A stretch of DNA of 49,489 nucleotides from an uncultured Oscillibacter sp. (GTDB taxonomy: Bacteria; Bacillota; Clostridia; Oscillospirales; Oscillospiraceae): contig NZ_URDP01000012.1 of assembly GCF_900546705.1 (NCBI RefSeq), positions 1-49,489 on the forward strand, read 5' to 3'. A program made the translations under genes and the position numbers. The notes under the pieces were generated by a model. The model was given only the letters and a program-made list of their open reading frames with translations, made no database searches and was not told where the DNA came from. Shown one piece after another: positions 49,238 to 49,489 of this stretch (position 1 is its first letter; the number at the start of each line of letters is the position of its first letter).

Positions 49238-49272
49238 TAAAAATAACCACACCTAACGGTGTGGTTATTTTT
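49238..49272 (-). terminator. Terminator of the tRNA-Cys gene
   Basis: AAAAATAACCACACC/GGTGTGGTTATTTTT with a TAAC loop sits directly after the tRNA 3' end. Confidence 0.95.
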
Positions 49273-49273
49273 A

Positions 49274-49348
49274 TGGAGGTGACACCCGGATTTGAACCGG
49301 GGAATCAGGGTTTTGCAGACCCTTGCCTTACCACTTGGCTATGTCACC
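49274..49348 (-). tRNA. tRNA-Cys (anticodon GCA)
   Basis: The minus strand folds into a cloverleaf: acceptor GGTGACA/TGTCACC, anticodon stem AGGGT/ACCCT with loop CTGCAAA (anticodon GCA), and T arm GGTTCAAATCC. The discriminator base is U, as expected for Cys, and CCA is encoded. A TATAAT promoter element lies just upstream at 49360-49365. Confidence 0.97.
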
Positions 49349-49359
49349 AGCTTTTCTAT

Positions 49360-49389
49360 ATTATATGCGAACTCTCCGGAAAAGTCCAC
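49360..49389 (-). promoter_or_regulatory. Promoter of the tRNA-Cys gene
   Basis: TGGACT (49384-49389), 18 bases, then TATAAT (49360-49365) on the minus strand. It allows tRNA-Cys to be expressed independently of the upstream tRNA-Gly. Confidence 0.65.
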
Positions 49390-49435
49390 ACTTTTTTTAG
49401 ATTTCGATGCCCACACTTTCGTGTGGGCATCGATC

Positions 49436-49489
49436 TGGAGCGGGCAACGAGGCTCGAACTCGCTACCTCCACCTTGGCAAGGTGGCGCT
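49436..49489 (-). tRNA. tRNA-Gly (anticodon GCC), 3' part, cut by window edge
   Basis: Visible are the anticodon stem CCACC/GGTGG with loop TTGCCAA (anticodon GCC), variable loop, the T arm with GAGTTCGAGCCTC, and the acceptor TGCCCGC followed by T and encoded CCA. The 5' acceptor and D arm are beyond the edge. A hairpin CGATGCCCACAC/GTGTGGGCATCG follows at 49405-49432, without a T run. Confidence 0.93.

Noticed and set aside
49405..49432. Hairpin CGATGCCCACAC/GTGTGGGCATCG after tRNA-Gly as a terminator.
   Set aside because: There is no T run immediately after it on the minus strand; it may be a processing or degenerate signal, so it is mentioned only with tRNA-Gly.
1..49489. CRISPR arrays, insertion sequences, phage or integrase genes.
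   Set aside because: I found no regularly spaced direct repeats, transposase or integrase motifs, or phage structural genes.

Overview
The window looks like chromosomal DNA from a high-GC, Gram-positive member of the Clostridia, probably of Oscillospiraceae (Flavonifractor/Lawsonibacter/Pseudoflavonifractor) type. The reasons are a T-box leader before thrS, many TTGNNN-N17-TATAAT-like promoters, strong AGGAGG ribosome binding sites, an SLH-domain wall protein, ECF sigma/anti-sigma pairs, a YfbR/MtaB/YmdB/YchF housekeeping set and strong GC codon bias. The taxonomy is inference. I see no phage, transposase, CRISPR array or plasmid replication gene. The genes are dense and short operons are separated by compact, mostly bidirectional hairpin terminators.

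Layout. 1-4,800 (minus): the 5' end of thrS with its T-box and promoter, then a five-gene operon (HAD phosphatase, ymdB, YbaK-type deacylase, YhaO-type phosphoesterase, L-asparaginase). 4,900-6,500 (plus): a LysR regulator and a UPF0126/TRIC membrane protein. 6,537-10,440: a LysR regulator divergent from a GltS-like transporter and a cytosolic gamma-glutamyltransferase. 10,450-14,630: a DUF2089/membrane pair, a nitrilase, ychF with a small coiled-coil gene, and a three-gene XRE/small-membrane-protein module with two palindromic operator-like sites. 14,671-19,291 (minus): an ECF sigma factor with an anti-sigma-like M23 protein, a polysaccharide deacetylase with SLH domains, and an HtrA protease. 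19,570-23,402 (plus): three oxidoreductases. 23,472-27,000: a 19-codon hydrophobic peptide gene, two AraC regulators and a MATE transporter. 27,169-33,308: thyA-folA, a second ECF sigma/anti-sigma pair, and recG-brnQ. 33,355-39,163: mtaB-yfbR-FCD protein divergent from cysteine desulfurase-MATE-rlmA. 39,202-44,029: acyltransferase, dicarboxylate symporter, FMN hydroxyacid oxidase and a DUF4349 lipoprotein. 44,073-48,912 (minus): a two-gene envelope system of unknown function. 49,047-49,489: a cluster of hairpins, tRNA-Cys(GCA) and partial tRNA-Gly(GCC).

Most genes are housekeeping or envelope functions that I recognise. The least explained parts are: the two-gene operon encoding a polytopic membrane protein and a 1,084-residue protein (zinc ribbon, membrane anchor, three extracytoplasmic repeats of about 242 residues); the tandem-hairpin element beside the tRNAs; the 19-residue membrane peptide with its own ribosome binding site and terminator; the M23 domain in an anti-sigma position with a His-to-Cys change at a zinc ligand; and a free-standing FCD domain without a DNA-binding domain.
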